Positions 62,866-64,000 of a stretch of 64,000 nucleotides of DNA are shown here, piece by piece. A program made the translations under genes and the position numbers. The stretch is from contig NZ_WOTA01000017.1 of NCBI RefSeq assembly GCF_011516825.1, forward strand, positions 1-64,000, written 5' to 3'. Source of the stretch: Acetobacter oeni (GTDB lineage: Bacteria; Pseudomonadota; Alphaproteobacteria; Acetobacterales; Acetobacteraceae). The notes under the pieces were generated by a model that did not search any database, had not been told where the DNA came from, and saw nothing but the letters and a program-made list of their open reading frames with translations. Position 1 is the stretch's first letter; each line of letters begins with the position of its first letter.

Positions 62866-64000
62866 GTGAAAGTTATCGTCCTTGGTGCCGGGGTCATTGG
62901 TGTCACGACGGCCTGGTATCTGGCGAAACTCGGACACGAGGTTGAAGTGATCGACCGCCAGCCTGCCGCTGGTCTCGAAACATCCTTTGCCAATGCCGGG
63001 CAGGTTTCTCCGGGGTATTCGACGCCCTGGGCCGCGCCGGGTCTGCCGCTCCGGGCGCTGAAATGGATGCTCGGCCGGCACAGTCCGCTCGTGATCCGAC
63101 CGCAGGCGGTCGATATGGCCATGCTTCGCTGGATCGGTAATCTCCTGCGGAATTGCAATGAGTATGACTACGACATCAATAAATCCCGGATGCTTCGGAT
63201 TGCAGAATACAGTCGTGACTGTCTTGCTGCCCTGCGGAAGGAGACCGGGATCACCTATGACGACCGGCAGAAAGGTCTGATCCAGCTGTTCCGCACGGAC
63301 GCTCAGGTCGCCCATGCCAGGGACGACATGCGTTTGCTCAGTGAAAGCGGGATTCCGCATCAGCTCTTTAGCGTCGAGCAGATTCTCGAACGCGAGCCGG
63401 GGCTTGGGGGCGCGAAGGCTCTGCTGAAGGGAGGGCTTTATCTTCCCGGTGACGAATCGGGTGACGCGCATATGTTCACGCAGCGTCTCGCGCAGGAGGC
63501 GGAAGAGCTTGGCGTGACCTTCCGCTATGAGACGACCATTGAGGCGCTCGATGCGTCCGCCGACAGTGTTTATGGCGTCCGCACCAGCGAGGGGCGCTTT
63601 ACGGCCGATGCGTATGTGATGGCGACGGGCAGTTACGCGCCGGGGATTCTGCGGCCTCTGGGTATTCGTCTGCCGGTATATCCGGTCAAAGGCTATTCCC
63701 TGACATTGCCGCTGACCGATGAGAGCCGCGCGCCGGTCTCCACCGTCAACGATGAGACGTACAAGGTTGCCATCACCCGGCTTGGCGACCGTATTCGCAT
63801 CGGCGGGACGGCGGAGCTGGCGGGATTCGATCTGCGCCTGCGTCCGGCCCGTCGGGAGATTCTCAAAATATCCTTTTCGGAGCTTTACGGCGGCGGCGAT
63901 CTTTCCCAGGCCGTTTACTGGGCTGGTCTGCGCCCGAATACGCCGGACGGGACGCCGGTTGTCGGGCCGTCAAAAAAATTCGGCAATCTGTGGCTCAACA
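62866..64000 (+). CDS. dadA: D-amino acid dehydrogenase (partial, 3' end outside window)
   Basis: FAD enzyme that oxidatively deaminates D-amino acids and passes electrons to quinone. The start is GTG 62866 with AAAGGA ahead. The product begins VIVLGAGVIGVTTAWYLAKL (FAD motif) and has FANAGQVSPGYSTPWAAPGL, GLYLPGDESGDAHMFTQRLA and VYPVKGYSLTLPLTDES. The window ends at AGLRPNTPDGTPVVGPSKKF. About 379 residues are present of the usual 415-435. It may pair metabolically with alr. Confidence 0.93.
   Translation, partial: MKVIVLGAGVIGVTTAWYLAKLGHEVEVIDRQPAAGLETSFANAGQVSPGYSTPWAAPGLPLRALKWMLGRHSPLVIRPQAVDMAMLRWIGNLLRNCNEYDYDINKSRMLRIAEYSRDCLAALRKETGITYDDRQKGLIQLFRTDAQVAHARDDMRLLSESGIPHQLFSVEQILEREPGLGGAKALLKGGLYLPGDESGDAHMFTQRLAQEAEELGVTFRYETTIEALDASADSVYGVRTSEGRFTADAYVMATGSYAPGILRPLGIRLPVYPVKGYSLTLPLTDESRAPVSTVNDETYKVAITRLGDRIRIGGTAELAGFDLRLRPARREILKISFSELYGGGDLSQAVYWAGLRPNTPDGTPVVGPSKKFGNLWLN

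Noticed and set aside
1..64000. CRISPR arrays, rRNA operons, toxin-antitoxin pairs, retrons or defence genes
   Set aside because: No regularly spaced direct repeats, rRNA sequence, reverse transcriptase or known defence domains were seen on either strand.

Overview
The window looks like a chromosomal segment of an acetic acid bacterium (Acetobacteraceae, Alphaproteobacteria). Supporting features are a membrane-bound PQQ-dependent glucose dehydrogenase, a type-II NADH dehydrogenase, a TrxR-like ferredoxin-NADP reductase, the alphaproteobacterial-style lapA-pyrF-trpF run, and high-GC genes with several secreted dehydrogenase and efflux functions. I cannot name the genus from sequence alone. Most genes are single-gene or short housekeeping units. 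There is no phage, CRISPR array or recognised defence locus.

Layout: 1-950 is an integration scar, a frameshifted tyrosine-recombinase remnant abutting tRNA-Ser(GGA). 1.0-2.7 kb is trpF-pyrF-lapA-like. 2.9-4.8 kb is a large coiled-coil porin, followed by a 0.95 kb AT-rich gene desert. 5.7-8.0 kb holds a periplasmic peroxiredoxin and a SPOR-domain lytic transglycosylase. 8.1-10.9 kb is a coupled polysaccharide-export ABC transporter plus trhO. 11.2-12.7 kb is a sedolisin-type peptidase. 12.8-14.2 kb has an IS5-family remnant and an orphan gene. 14.4-18.7 kb holds hemW, kup and the PLP-homeostasis protein gene. 18.7-21.6 kb is a G-skewed gene desert, an RcnB-like secreted protein and a decayed GPH sugar symporter. 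21.9-25.6 kb is a redox/aldehyde block: NDH-2, an aldehyde dehydrogenase with a 34-codon ORF in its leader, twin palindromic operators and a NemR-like TetR regulator.

26-38 kb holds an ABC-F protein, a secreted alpha/beta hydrolase, an AraC regulator, a soluble globin-coupled chemoreceptor, an M29 aminopeptidase, a pterin carbinolamine dehydratase, a DUF523 protein, a secreted GH39 glycosidase and a Rdx-family protein. 38.6-40.4 kb is an AT-rich glycosyltransferase and a second IS5 remnant. 40.4-47.9 kb is export: a Bcr/CflA MFS pump and a complete heavy-metal-type RND tripartite operon whose genes overlap by 8 nt. 48.4-51.2 kb is ferredoxin-NADP reductase, alanine racemase and a lipoprotein. 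51.5-54.4 kb is a short ORF with a perfect Shine-Dalgarno sequence and two terminator hairpins, immediately ahead of gcd. 54.7-62.5 kb holds an MFS symporter, an FkbM methyltransferase, an SRAP/HMCES protein, a TonB-dependent receptor, a DHA2 drug pump and a small secreted protein. The window ends inside dadA.

The most unusual structures are the gcd leader (51.5-51.8 kb), the TetR twin-operator/34-codon leader ORF (24.8-25.0 kb), four copies of a decayed intergenic repeat, a 32-bp perfect palindrome with a related inverted repeat 23 kb away, and the orphan heme chemoreceptor. I found no convincing new multi-gene system.
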